Shown: piece after piece, positions 42,226 to 50,377 of the stretch
Position numbering within the stretch: position 1 is the first letter of the stretch
Layout of the letters: every line of letters begins with the position of its first letter
From: JAGPHI01 sp036661035
GTDB taxonomy: Bacteria > Bacillota > Clostridia > Oscillospirales > Ruminococcaceae
NCBI GenBank assembly: GCA_036661035.1
Contig: JAVWZM010000001.1
Location: forward strand, 13,367 to 77,366
Direction: 5' to 3'
Length of the DNA: 64,000 nucleotides
Notes under the pieces: generated by a model
Database searches by the model: none
The model's input: only the letters and a program-made list of their open reading frames with translations
What the model was told of the DNA's origin: nothing
Made by a program: the position numbers and the translations under genes

Positions 42226-42290
42226 GACAATATATCAATGGGCGCACACATTGATATTGCATATCGACCTTTCAAGGAAAGTTGCTATAT
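42226..42290 (-). repeat. Family B repeat, short copy B4 (reverse orientation)
   Basis: Read on the minus strand it starts TATAGCAACTTTCC, has a small CTTTC/GAAAG hairpin, and ends with the family terminal stem CAATATCAATG/CATTGATATATTG around TGTGCGCC. The middle part of the element is missing. It lies just before the tcdA ribosome site, in antisense to that gene. Confidence 0.7.
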
Positions 42291-42309
42291 AAAGCGTAAG
42301 GAGAATGGT

Positions 42310-43020
42310 ATGGAGCAATTTAATCGTACTGAAATGCTGCTTGGCAAAGACGGGGTTTCGCGCTTGCAAGGCGCGACAGTGGCGGTGTTTGGCGTGGGCG
42401 GCGTAGGTGGCTATGCCGTGGAGGCGCTGGCGCGCGGCGGCATCGGAAAATTGATTTTATATGATAACGACGTGGTTTCTATATCTAATATAAACAGACA
42501 AATTATTGCAACCCACGATACTATAGGGCAGCTGAAAGTAGATGTATGCCGCAATAGGGCTTTGTCCATAAACCCCGAAATTGTTGTTAAGGCGAACGCG
42601 CAGTTTATCACAGAGCAAAACGCGGCAGAGCTTGATATGCGCGGCTGGGATTATATTATAGACGCCATAGATACCGTAAGCGCAAAGCTTGCCCTTGTAA
42701 AGGCGGCAAACGAAAACAATGTGCCGATTATTTCCGCAATGGGTGCTGCAAACAAGCTTGATGCCACGGCATTTTGCGTAACTGATATATTTAAAACCGA
42801 AATGGACCCTTTGGCAAGGGTAATGCGCAGAGAGCTGCGCATTAGCGGCATAAAAAGCCTAAAGGTAGTATACAGCAAGGAGCAGGCGCTAAAGCCCGCA
42901 CAAACAGATGAAAAGCTGCCACAGGGTAGGCGCAGCATACCAGGCAGCGTAAGCTATGTGCCCGGTGTAGAGGGGCTGATACTGGCAGGCGAAGTGATAA
43001 AAGCAATCGCTTTGCAGTAA
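42310..43020 (+). CDS. tcdA: tRNA threonylcarbamoyladenosine dehydratase TcdA
   Basis: E1-like enzyme that cyclises t6A to ct6A at tRNA position 37. The 236-residue protein has an N-terminal Rossmann fold (VAVFGVGGVGGYAVEALARGGIGKLILYDNDVV), NINRQIIA, DYIIDAIDTVSAK, and the C-terminal GSVSYVPGVEGLILAGEVIK. The start at 42310 has AAGGAG seven bases upstream; the longer frame crosses repeat B4. Confidence 0.92.
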   Translation: MEQFNRTEMLLGKDGVSRLQGATVAVFGVGGVGGYAVEALARGGIGKLILYDNDVVSISNINRQIIATHDTIGQLKVDVCRNRALSINPEIVVKANAQFITEQNAAELDMRGWDYIIDAIDTVSAKLALVKAANENNVPIISAMGAANKLDATAFCVTDIFKTEMDPLARVMRRELRISGIKSLKVVYSKEQALKPAQTDEKLPQGRRSIPGSVSYVPGVEGLILAGEVIKAIALQ

Positions 43021-43084
43021 TGCGGCTAATAGGTTCATGGATATGAATTGTATTATTGAGTGGTAAATTTAATGGCACTATATT

Positions 43085-43185
43085 ATTAAAACTGTTTCGC
43101 AAACAGTTTTAATTGTGCATGTGCGATAGCACGCACATAGGATAAGCTATTTAATAAACAAGTCCACAGACTTATTTTATTAAAT
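43085..43185. other. Three consecutive hairpins upstream of pstS
   Basis: The 361-base gap between tcdA and pstS holds three stems in a row. The first is ATTAAAACTGTTT/AAACAGTTTTAAT with loop CGC (43085-43113), a perfect 13-base stem. The second is TGTGC..GTGC/GCAC.GCACA (43114-43137). The third is ATTTAATAAACAAGTC/GACTTATTTTATTAAAT (43149-43185). None is followed by a clear T-run. They could end tcdA transcription, or be the remains of a structured element. Confidence 0.6.
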
Positions 43186-43283
43186 GTAAAGCATGGCATT
43201 ATAATAGTATAAAAACGCAAACTGAAAAGGCAAGTGTACGGTGGTTTTGTGAAAACAAAAGCACAGTGCGCCTGCCTTTTTGC

Positions 43284-43349
43284 TTTACATATCTTTTACA
43301 TGCGCTATACAAAAGCGTGGTATTTGAAAAATATTGTGTAAGGTATACT
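43284..43349 (+). promoter_or_regulatory. Pho box and promoter of pstSCAB
   Basis: TTTACA (43284), TTTACA (43295) and TATACA (43306) recur every 11 bases, with a weaker fourth site at 43317. This periodicity is the known form of PhoP boxes (TT[A/T]ACA-type repeats). They lie immediately upstream of a weak -35 (TATTTG, 43321-43326) and a good -10 (TATACT, 43344-43349), the activator position. The cognate regulator is probably the one at 47592. Confidence 0.78.
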
Positions 43350-43381
43350 AAAGGCACGAAATAAAGAAAGAGGGAAAACAA

Positions 43382-44239
43382 ATGAAGAAGATTTGCATAA
43401 TATTATCCTGCGCCATGCTGACGCTTACCTTGGCATCTTGCAAAGGAACGGCGGCATCTGCGCCAAAAGAAAGCACAACCACAACCACACAATCACAGGC
43501 GAGCGCACTTAGCGGCAAGGTAGCCACAGGCGGCTCTACATCTATGGAAAAGGTAATCCTTGCACTTAGCGAGGCATACATGCAGGCAAACCCCGGTGTG
43601 ACAGTAACCTATGACGCCACAGGCTCCGGAGCCGGCATAACAGGCGCACTTGACGGTGTGATTGACTTGGGGCTTTCAAGCAGAGCTTTAAAGGCAGAGG
43701 AAACAGGCCTTACCGCCACAAGCCTTGCTTTAGACGGCATTGCCATAGTGATAAACAAAGATAATAAAGTAACGGATTTAACCATGGAGCAGATTAAAAA
43801 GATAGCCACAGGCGAAATAAAAAACTGGAAAGAGCTTGGCGGCAGCGACATGGAAATAGTATTTTTAGGGCGCGAGGCAGGCTCCGGCACAAGGGACGGC
43901 TTTGAAAGCATAGTTGGCGTAAAAGACAAATGCGTATATGCCGAGGAGCTTACGGCAACGGGTGCCGTAATAGGCAAAGTGCAGGCAAACGCAGGCGGCA
44001 TAGGCTATGCATCTCTTGCAAGCGTGGACGAAAAAGTAAAAGCCGTTACGGTAGACGGCGTAGTGGCAAGCGAAGCAACAGTGCTGGACGGCACATATAA
44101 AATACAGCGTCCGTTTATCCTTGTAACAAAAACGGACAAAGAACAGTCTGCGGCTGTAAAAAGCTTTATAGAGTTTGCCACAGGCAGTGAAGCAAAAGAA
44201 ATCATTTCAAATGCGGGCGCAGTTCCGCCCGTAAAATAG
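43382..44239 (+). CDS. pstS: Phosphate-binding lipoprotein PstS
   Basis: Extracellular phosphate receptor of the Pst ABC importer. The 285-residue protein has a lipoprotein signal (MKKICIILSCAMLTLTLASC, Cys20 as the lipid anchor), a low-complexity Ser/Thr spacer, then VATGGSTSMEKVILALSEAYMQ, DATGSGAGITGALDGVIDLGLSSR and REAGSGTRDGFES, the phosphate-contacting loops. AGAGGGA precedes the start; the Pho box is 70-100 bases upstream. Confidence 0.95.
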   Translation: MKKICIILSCAMLTLTLASCKGTAASAPKESTTTTTQSQASALSGKVATGGSTSMEKVILALSEAYMQANPGVTVTYDATGSGAGITGALDGVIDLGLSSRALKAEETGLTATSLALDGIAIVINKDNKVTDLTMEQIKKIATGEIKNWKELGGSDMEIVFLGREAGSGTRDGFESIVGVKDKCVYAEELTATGAVIGKVQANAGGIGYASLASVDEKVKAVTVDGVVASEATVLDGTYKIQRPFILVTKTDKEQSAAVKSFIEFATGSEAKEIISNAGAVPPVK

Positions 44240-44246
44240 GTACGGC

Positions 44247-45119
44247 ATGAAGATAAAAAAAATAACGGAAAAAGTAATGAACATATTTTTCCTAATGTGC
44301 GCAAGCACGGCAATAATCGCAACAGCCCTCATAACAATTTATCTTGTTATGGCAGGGCTGCCTGCTATTAAAGAGATTGGTCTTTGGAAGTTTATATCGG
44401 GCACGGTGTGGAAAAGCACGGCTAACCCACCGCAATTCGGCATTTTACCGTTTATTCTTACAAGCGTTTACGGCACATTAGGTGCTGTGGCTATAGGTGT
44501 GCCTGTAGGGCTTGGCACTGCTATATTTTTATCCAAAATAGCACCTAAGCCCATTAGCCGCGCCCTGCGCCCAGCCGTGGATTTATTGGCAGGTATTCCC
44601 AGCGTGGTTTATGGGCTTGTGGGCATGATGGTGCTTGTGCCATTCGTTGCGAAAATATTCGGCTTATCAAACGGTGCAGGGCTTTTGTCGGCGATTATTG
44701 TGCTTGCGGTAATGATATTGCCGGGCATCGTGTCGGTGTCACAAACTGCACTTGATGCGGTGCCGAGGGAATACGAGGAGGCAAGCCTTGCCCTTGGCGC
44801 AACCAAAGCGGAAACGGTGTTCAGGGTAAGCGTGCCTGCCGCCAAAAGCGGCATTGCCACAGGCGTGGTGCTTGGCATTGGCCGCGCCGTAGGGGAAGCT
44901 ATGGCAGTAATGATGGTGGCAGGCAATGTGGCAAACATGCCGTCAATGTTTAAAAGCGTTACCTTCTTAACCACTGCCGTTTCTAAGGAAATGGGATATG
45001 CGTCGGGCTTGCAAAAGGACGCGCTTTTCAGCATTGCGCTTGTACTGTTTGTATTTATAATGCTTATCAACATTGTGCTTGGCATCTGCTTTAAGAAAGG
45101 GACAAATAATGAAAAATAA
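44247..45119 (+). CDS. pstC: Phosphate ABC transporter permease PstC
   Basis: 290-residue membrane subunit with about six helices. The permease EAA loop is visible as VPREYEEASLALGATKAETVFRVSVPAAKSGIATGVVLGIGRAVGEAMAV. LLAGIPSVVYGLVGM is the conserved segment before it. Seven bases after pstS; overlaps pstA by 11 bases. Confidence 0.94.
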   Translation: MKIKKITEKVMNIFFLMCASTAIIATALITIYLVMAGLPAIKEIGLWKFISGTVWKSTANPPQFGILPFILTSVYGTLGAVAIGVPVGLGTAIFLSKIAPKPISRALRPAVDLLAGIPSVVYGLVGMMVLVPFVAKIFGLSNGAGLLSAIIVLAVMILPGIVSVSQTALDAVPREYEEASLALGATKAETVFRVSVPAAKSGIATGVVLGIGRAVGEAMAVMMVAGNVANMPSMFKSVTFLTTAVSKEMGYASGLQKDALFSIALVLFVFIMLINIVLGICFKKGTNNEK

Positions 45120-45957
45120 ACGTGCCCTGCGCGATAATGCTTTAATCTCGCTTTTATACTTGGCGGCAGGCATTACCGCGCTTTTAGTGGTGGGCATTAT
45201 CGGCTTTGTGCTTGTAAAAGGGCTTGCGCATATTTCGTGGAGCTTTCTTACCTCGTCGCCAAGTGCCCTTAAAAACACTATAGGGATATTGCCAAACATA
45301 TTAAATACCTTGTATTTAATACTCTTGGCAATTGCCATTGCGCTGCCCATAGGCGTTGGCGCGGCAGTATATTTAACGGAATATGACGTAAATAAAAAGC
45401 TTGTGGCTATTATCGAATTTGCCACAGAAACCCTTGCCGGTTTACCGTCTATACTATATGGGCTTGTGGGCATGCTGTTTTTCTGCCGAGTGCTAAAGCT
45501 GCAAACGTCGTTAATATCAGGCTCGCTTACTTTAGTGATTATGATACTGCCCACCATAATCCGCACCACACAGGAAGCACTTAAAACCGTGCCCCTTTCA
45601 TATAGAGAGGGCGCACATGGCCTTGGCGCCACACGCTGGTACATGATACGCACCATAGTGCTGCCGTCGTCTATAGACGGCATTGTTACAGGGTGTATCT
45701 TGGCGATAGGGCGCATTGTGGGCGAAAGCGCGGCGCTTTTGTTTACAGCAGGAGTAGGCACGGTAATAGCAGGCAACATAGTGGACGCATATCGCACATC
45801 AGGCGGCAGCCTTGCTGTTGCACTATATGTGTACGTATACGAGCGCGCGGAGTTTGACGTGGGCTTTGCCATTGCGGCAGTGCTGATGCTGTTGGTGTTT
45901 ATGATAAATTTTGCTGCGAAAAAAGCAGGCAAAAGCTTAAAAAGTAAAGGGGAATAG
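45109..45957 (+). CDS. pstA: Phosphate ABC transporter permease PstA
   Basis: 282-residue partner permease, starting at ATG 45109 after AAGAAAGGG inside the pstC end. It has LAGLPSILYGLVGMLFF and the EAA loop VPLSYREGAHGLGATRWYMIRTIVLPSSIDGIVTGCILAIGRIVGESAAL. Two bases before pstB. Confidence 0.94.
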   Translation: MKNKRALRDNALISLLYLAAGITALLVVGIIGFVLVKGLAHISWSFLTSSPSALKNTIGILPNILNTLYLILLAIAIALPIGVGAAVYLTEYDVNKKLVAIIEFATETLAGLPSILYGLVGMLFFCRVLKLQTSLISGSLTLVIMILPTIIRTTQEALKTVPLSYREGAHGLGATRWYMIRTIVLPSSIDGIVTGCILAIGRIVGESAALLFTAGVGTVIAGNIVDAYRTSGGSLAVALYVYVYERAEFDVGFAIAAVLMLLVFMINFAAKKAGKSLKSKGE

Positions 45958-45959
45958 CT

Positions 45960-46712
45960 ATGACAATATTAAGCACAAATAATTTGCACCTTTATTACGG
46001 CGAGGCAGAGGCACTGAAGGGCATAAATATGGATATAGAAGAAAAAGAAATTACTGCGCTGATAGGCCCCTCTGGCTGTGGCAAATCCACATTTTTGAAA
46101 ACCCTCAACCGCATGAATGACCTTGTGCCGAATGTGCATATTAAAGGTGACGTTCTGTATCGCGGAGAGGATATATATAAAGGCAATATTGACGTGACAC
46201 AGCTACGCAAAAAGGTGGGCATGGTGTTTCAAAAGGCAAACCCGTTTCCTTTATCTATATACGACAATATCGCCTATGGCCCGCGCTTGCACGGCACACA
46301 TTCAAAGGCACAGCTTAGCGCCATTGTGGAAAAGGCTCTGCGCGGCGCGGCGTTATGGGACGAGGTAAAGGATCGCCTGCGCAAAAGCGCGCTGTCTTTA
46401 TCCGGCGGCCAGCAACAGCGTCTTTGCATTGCTCGTGCCCTTGCCGTGGAGCCTGATGTGCTTTTAATGGACGAGCCTACCTCTGCCCTTGATCCTGCCT
46501 CTACAAAGAAGGTGGAGGATTTAATGGGTACATTGGCGCAAAACTATACAGTGGTAATAGTAACCCATAATATGCAGCAGGCAACGCGAGTAAGCGACAA
46601 ATGCGCGTTTTTCCTGCTTGGGGAGCTGGTGGAATACGGCGCGACGCAAGATATTTTTTCCATGCCAAAGGATAAGCGCACAGAGGATTATATTACAGGG
46701 CGTTTTGGCTAA
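45960..46712 (+). CDS. pstB: Phosphate ABC transporter ATPase PstB
   Basis: 250-residue ATPase with Walker A GPSGCGKST, the PstB-specific TLNRMNDLVPNVHIKGDVLYRGEDIY, Q-loop MVFQKANPFPLSIYDNIAYGPRLHG, signature LSGGQQQRLCIARALA, Walker B VLLMDEPTSALDP and the H-loop His in VTHNMQQA. It ends the pstSCAB unit; a family A repeat separates it from phoU. Confidence 0.96.
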   Translation: MTILSTNNLHLYYGEAEALKGINMDIEEKEITALIGPSGCGKSTFLKTLNRMNDLVPNVHIKGDVLYRGEDIYKGNIDVTQLRKKVGMVFQKANPFPLSIYDNIAYGPRLHGTHSKAQLSAIVEKALRGAALWDEVKDRLRKSALSLSGGQQQRLCIARALAVEPDVLLMDEPTSALDPASTKKVEDLMGTLAQNYTVVIVTHNMQQATRVSDKCAFFLLGELVEYGATQDIFSMPKDKRTEDYITGRFG

Positions 46713-46760
46713 AAGCTTATTCGGAAAACATACAAAAGCTTAAATACATGGCTTTGGGAA

Positions 46761-46861
46761 TCGCAACTTGACTTATTATTGTCTTTGTAAACAACATTTT
46801 GTCAAGTTGCATACAGCAAAGACGGGACTTTGAGTAGGATAAGCAAAAGTGAAATTGCTGT
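46761..46861 (+). repeat. Family A structured repeat, copy A3, between pstB and phoU
   Basis: Stem 1 is GCAACTTGAC (46763-46772)/GTCAAGTTGC (46801-46810). The loop has GTCTTTG, complementary to the CAAAGAC after the stem. Stem 2 is ACAGCAA/TTGCTGT (ending 46861). It ends 57 bases before the phoU start, in sense orientation. Confidence 0.8.
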
Positions 46862-46917
46862 GAAAGTATTTTGTTGCTTAATAAAACGATGGGATATATA
46901 ATAAAGGAGATGTAATA

Positions 46918-47574
46918 ATGCATACAAGGCTTACATTTGAAGAAGAACTGCAAGAGCTTCAAAGCGCGCTTATACGCATGGGCGCAGCGGCGTGCGACGC
47001 AATACGCAAGGCGATAGTCGCCCTTGAAACAGGCGACGGAGAGCTTGCCAAGGCGGTGATAGACGGTGACCGAGATGTGGACGATATGGAACGCACCATA
47101 GAGCAGCAATGCCTGACGCTTTTGCTGCGCCAACAGCCCGTGGCAAGCGATTTGCGCAAGGTGTCCACCGCCATTAAGATGATAACGGATATCGAGCGTG
47201 TGGGCGATGCAGCCGCGGATATTGCGGAGATTACCATTCACTGCGACGGTGCGCTGCCCTGCATGGACGATCTGCGCGAGATGGCGGCCGCCGCACAGGC
47301 TATGGTAGAGGACTCTATTACGGCATTTTGCAACGAAAACCTAGTGCTTGCCGCAGATGTAATAGCCAGAGATGACATTGTGGACGGGTATTTTAACAGG
47401 GTTAAAGTGGATATCGCCAAAAGTATGGCGCAAAACCCAAACGAGCAAAGCGGAGCCATAGACGCGTTGATGGTGGCAAAATATCTGGAGCGTCTTGGCG
47501 ACCATGCGGTGAATATCAGCGAATGGGTGCAGTTTTTCAAAACAGGATTTCATAAAAACCATAAGATAGTGTAA
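46918..47574 (+). CDS. phoU: Phosphate signalling protein PhoU
   Basis: 218 residues with two three-helix PhoU repeats. The metal-site acids lie in VIDGDRDVDDMERTIEQQCLTLLLRQQPVASDLRKVSTAIKMITDIERVGDAAADIAE and again in VIARDDIVDGYFN ... VAKYLERLGDHAVNISEW. It conveys Pst state to the sensor kinase and shuts off the Pho response when phosphate is ample. AAGGAGATG precedes it. It is followed 17 bases later by the response regulator. Confidence 0.94.
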   Translation: MHTRLTFEEELQELQSALIRMGAAACDAIRKAIVALETGDGELAKAVIDGDRDVDDMERTIEQQCLTLLLRQQPVASDLRKVSTAIKMITDIERVGDAAADIAEITIHCDGALPCMDDLREMAAAAQAMVEDSITAFCNENLVLAADVIARDDIVDGYFNRVKVDIAKSMAQNPNEQSGAIDALMVAKYLERLGDHAVNISEWVQFFKTGFHKNHKIV

Positions 47575-47591
47575 ATGTATAAGGAGCGCAT

Positions 47592-48308
47592 ATGGATAAA
47601 CAGGCAAGAATATTTGTAGTAGAGGACGACGACAGCATTAGATTGCTTTTAGAAATGGCGCTTAAATCCGCAGGGTATAAGGTGTGTGCTTTTACCAATG
47701 CAGATGATGCCCTTTGCACCATGGAAAAAGAGCCGCCCGATGCCGCGCTTTTAGACATAATGATGGACGGCACAGACGGTGTAACAGCCATGCGGATTAT
47801 ACGCGCAGATGCAAAGCTTGCCGCCTTGCCTGTAATGATGCTTACGGCGCGTGATACAGAAACAGATAAGGTGCTTGGCCTAGACGCAGGCGCAGACGAT
47901 TACATGACAAAGCCTTTCAGCGTTTTGGAACTTTGTGCGCGAGTGCGTGCGCTCTTGCGGCGCGGCACAGATAAAAAGGAAAAGCCCATTGCCTCTTTGG
48001 ACAGTGGCGCGCTACAGCTTGCCGTAAATTTGCACGAGGCATATTTAGACGGCGCGTTGCTGGAACTAACATATAAGGAATACGAGCTTTTAAGCGTGCT
48101 TATGCAAAACGCGCCCCGTGCAATATCCAGAGAGGAATTACTGCAAACGGTGTGGGGCTACGATTTTATCGGCGAAACACGCACACTGGATATGCATATT
48201 GGCACCTTGCGCTCAAAGCTTATGGAAGACGCCGCTGCACCGCGCTTTATTAAAACAGTGCGCGGAGTGGGGTATCGCTTTTTGGGCGAGGTTAAATGCT
48301 GCTATTAA
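47592..48308 (+). CDS. phoP: PhoB/PhoP-type response regulator
   Basis: 238-residue OmpR-family regulator. The receiver domain has acidic pocket VEDDDS, phospho-Asp in ALLDIMMDG, Thr in MLTARD and Lys in KPFSVLELCARVRALLRRG. The C-terminal winged helix has LTYKEYELLSVLMQNAPRAISREELLQTVWGY and TLDMHIGTLRSKL...VRGVGYRF. Its place behind pstSCAB-phoU and before a kinase gene identifies the Pho system; it should bind the repeats at 43284. Confidence 0.9.
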   Translation: MDKQARIFVVEDDDSIRLLLEMALKSAGYKVCAFTNADDALCTMEKEPPDAALLDIMMDGTDGVTAMRIIRADAKLAALPVMMLTARDTETDKVLGLDAGADDYMTKPFSVLELCARVRALLRRGTDKKEKPIASLDSGALQLAVNLHEAYLDGALLELTYKEYELLSVLMQNAPRAISREELLQTVWGYDFIGETRTLDMHIGTLRSKLMEDAAAPRFIKTVRGVGYRFLGEVKCCY

Positions 48309-48378
48309 TATTTTGTGCGGTTTCATTTAAAAGGTAGGTCTATTTGCATTTGCAGGATATTGTAATTGAAACAAATGT

Positions 48379-48512
48379 AATGGGTTTAGGACGATAGAAA
48401 CGCAATTTGTTATCCACGCGCAAAACTCATAAGTGCGGAACGGTCAAGACCGTTCTCTACAATGTATTGCGATAAATAGAATGGCTTTAGGGTAGTAGAA
48501 ACGCAATTTGTT
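48379..48512. repeat. 33-base direct repeat flanking half of a family C hairpin
   Basis: Two copies (48379-48411 and 48480-48512), sharing AATGG.TTTAG and TAGAAACGCAATTTGTT, bracket a segment at 48418-48457. That segment reads GCGCAAAACTCATAA...CGGAACGGTCAAGACCGTTC, the same as the left half of the hairpin at 58991. The whole lies between the response regulator and kinase genes, which are usually adjacent, so it looks like an insertion with flanking duplication. Confidence 0.65.
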
Positions 48513-48529
48513 TTAACATAGGTGAAAAG

Positions 48530-50233
48530 ATGAAAAAAAGTATTTTTAAAGGAACGGTGTACAGCCTTTGTGTGGGGCTTAGCCTTTGCCTTGTGCTGTT
48601 TGCCATAGTGTTTGACGTGCGCGGCACGCAAAATGCGCGGCGTGAAATGGAAAACACAGCCGCCGCTTTTGCACTTGCGTATAACCCAAAGGAGAGCGCA
48701 AACGAGCAGGCAAGGGCTTTTAGTAATGCCGCCAAAAATATGCGCATAACAATAATATCCCAAGACGGCACGGTGCTTGGCGACAGCGAAGCAGACTATA
48801 AAACAATGGAAAACCATGGCGACCGCGAGGAAATAAAAGCGGCAAAAGCTGCCAAGGTGGGCGCAACCTCGCGCGTTAGCGAAACCTTGGGCAAAAAAAT
48901 GGTCTATGCCGCGGTGCGCACTCAAAGCGGAGATTATGTGCGCCTTGCAGGTGCTTATGGTGGGCTTTTAGTAAATATCGCCATGCTTTTGCCACTGCTT
49001 TTGGTGGCGGCGGCGTTCTCGCTTTTGGTGGCGGCAGGCGTGGCAAAGAAATTTGCGGCGTCTATAGCAAAGCCGATTAACGAGCTTTCCGACAGCCTAA
49101 AGCTTGTAAAGGACGGCAGTATGTCGCTGGAGCCAAGCGCATATCCATATGAGGAATTGCAGGATATGGCGGCGGATATCAACGATATATCGGCTGAAGT
49201 TTCGGCAGGTATGCAGCGGCTTGAAAGCGAAAAAGCACGTATTGATTATATCCTTGATAATATGTACGAGGGCTTTGTGCTTTTAGACGAAAACGATATG
49301 ATGATGCTTATCAATACAGCCGCGTGCCAAGTGTTTGGCTGCGCACAAGAGGCAGTAAAGGGCAAAAACATACTTCATGCCACGCGCAATATAAGCTTGC
49401 TTGACGCTATTGCCGAGGTGCATAAAAACAGCGGACATACGCGCGTGCAGATGCCTTTGCCGCAAAATCGTTTTGGCGAAGTGAATATCAGCACCGTAAG
49501 CCCAAGCGGCGGTGTGATAATAATAATCCATGACGATACCGAAAGAATAAATGCCGCCAAGATGCGTCAGGAGTTTTTTCAGTCGGCATCACATGAGCTT
49601 AAAACGCCCATTACTTCCATACAGGGCTTTGCAGAGCTTTTAGGCTCTGATATGCCTGTAGCAGAGGAAAAACAAAAAGAAATATTTGCACGCATTTCCA
49701 AAGAGGCCGCCCGTATGACAACGCTTATTAACGATATTATAATGATAAGTCGTCTCGAAAGTGGGGATATCCCCTTTGAAGCAGAGCTTGTGGATATAGG
49801 CGCGCTTGTTAGCGAGGTGTGCGCAGACGCCGAAAGCTCCGCCGAAAAAAGTAATGTCAGCATCATTTGCAAAGCCGTAAGCGCAGTGCGCACAGCGTCT
49901 AAGCGCGAGATATGCGAGCTTGTGAGCAATCTTGTTCAAAACGCCATCAAGTACAATAAAGACGCAGGGCGCGTTGAGGTTAATCTGGCAAATAGCGGAG
50001 GTGCGCTTACTTTAACGGTATTTAACACAGGCGAAATTATCCCGCCCGAATACCGCACGCGAGTATTTGAACGCTTTTTCCGCATAGATAAAGGCCGCAG
50101 TAAGGCGCAGGGCGGCACAGGGCTTGGCCTTGCCATTGTAAAGCATATTGCCTCTCGATATAACGCGTCGGTGTTTATAACAGCGAAAGAGGACGGCAAT
50201 TTATTTACGGTCAATTTTCCAAAAGATTTCTAA
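48530..50233 (+). CDS. phoR: PhoR-type sensor histidine kinase
   Basis: 567 residues: a membrane helix (about 10-30), an extracellular sensing segment (31-142), a second helix (about 143-170), HAMP (170-225), PAS (235-340), HisKA with the phospho-His at His355 (SASHELKTPITSIQGFAELL), and HATPase with NLVQNAIKYN, FNTGE, RVFERFFRIDKGRSKAQGGTGLGLAIVKHIA. It phosphorylates the regulator at 47592 when phosphate is low. The 221-base gap before it is unusual and repeat-filled. Confidence 0.9.
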   Translation: MKKSIFKGTVYSLCVGLSLCLVLFAIVFDVRGTQNARREMENTAAAFALAYNPKESANEQARAFSNAAKNMRITIISQDGTVLGDSEADYKTMENHGDREEIKAAKAAKVGATSRVSETLGKKMVYAAVRTQSGDYVRLAGAYGGLLVNIAMLLPLLLVAAAFSLLVAAGVAKKFAASIAKPINELSDSLKLVKDGSMSLEPSAYPYEELQDMAADINDISAEVSAGMQRLESEKARIDYILDNMYEGFVLLDENDMMMLINTAACQVFGCAQEAVKGKNILHATRNISLLDAIAEVHKNSGHTRVQMPLPQNRFGEVNISTVSPSGGVIIIIHDDTERINAAKMRQEFFQSASHELKTPITSIQGFAELLGSDMPVAEEKQKEIFARISKEAARMTTLINDIIMISRLESGDIPFEAELVDIGALVSEVCADAESSAEKSNVSIICKAVSAVRTASKREICELVSNLVQNAIKYNKDAGRVEVNLANSGGALTLTVFNTGEIIPPEYRTRVFERFFRIDKGRSKAQGGTGLGLAIVKHIASRYNASVFITAKEDGNLFTVNFPKDF

Positions 50234-50296
50234 TACAAATCATTCAAAAATAGCCTATGCGTATGTATTGCATAGGAAAAATTAAGAAAACAAAAC

Positions 50297-50344
50297 AAAA
50301 AGCACAAGATGCAAACCCATTAAAGGGCGCGTCTTGTGCTTTTT
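50297..50344. terminator. Bidirectional terminator between phoR and the MFS gene
   Basis: AAAAAGCACAAGA (50297-50309) and TCTTGTGCTTTTT (50332-50344) form a stem with A-run and T-run on opposite sides, serving both convergent genes. Confidence 0.85.
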
Positions 50345-50377
50345 TGCAGACATATTACATCTGCAAAAATATAATCA

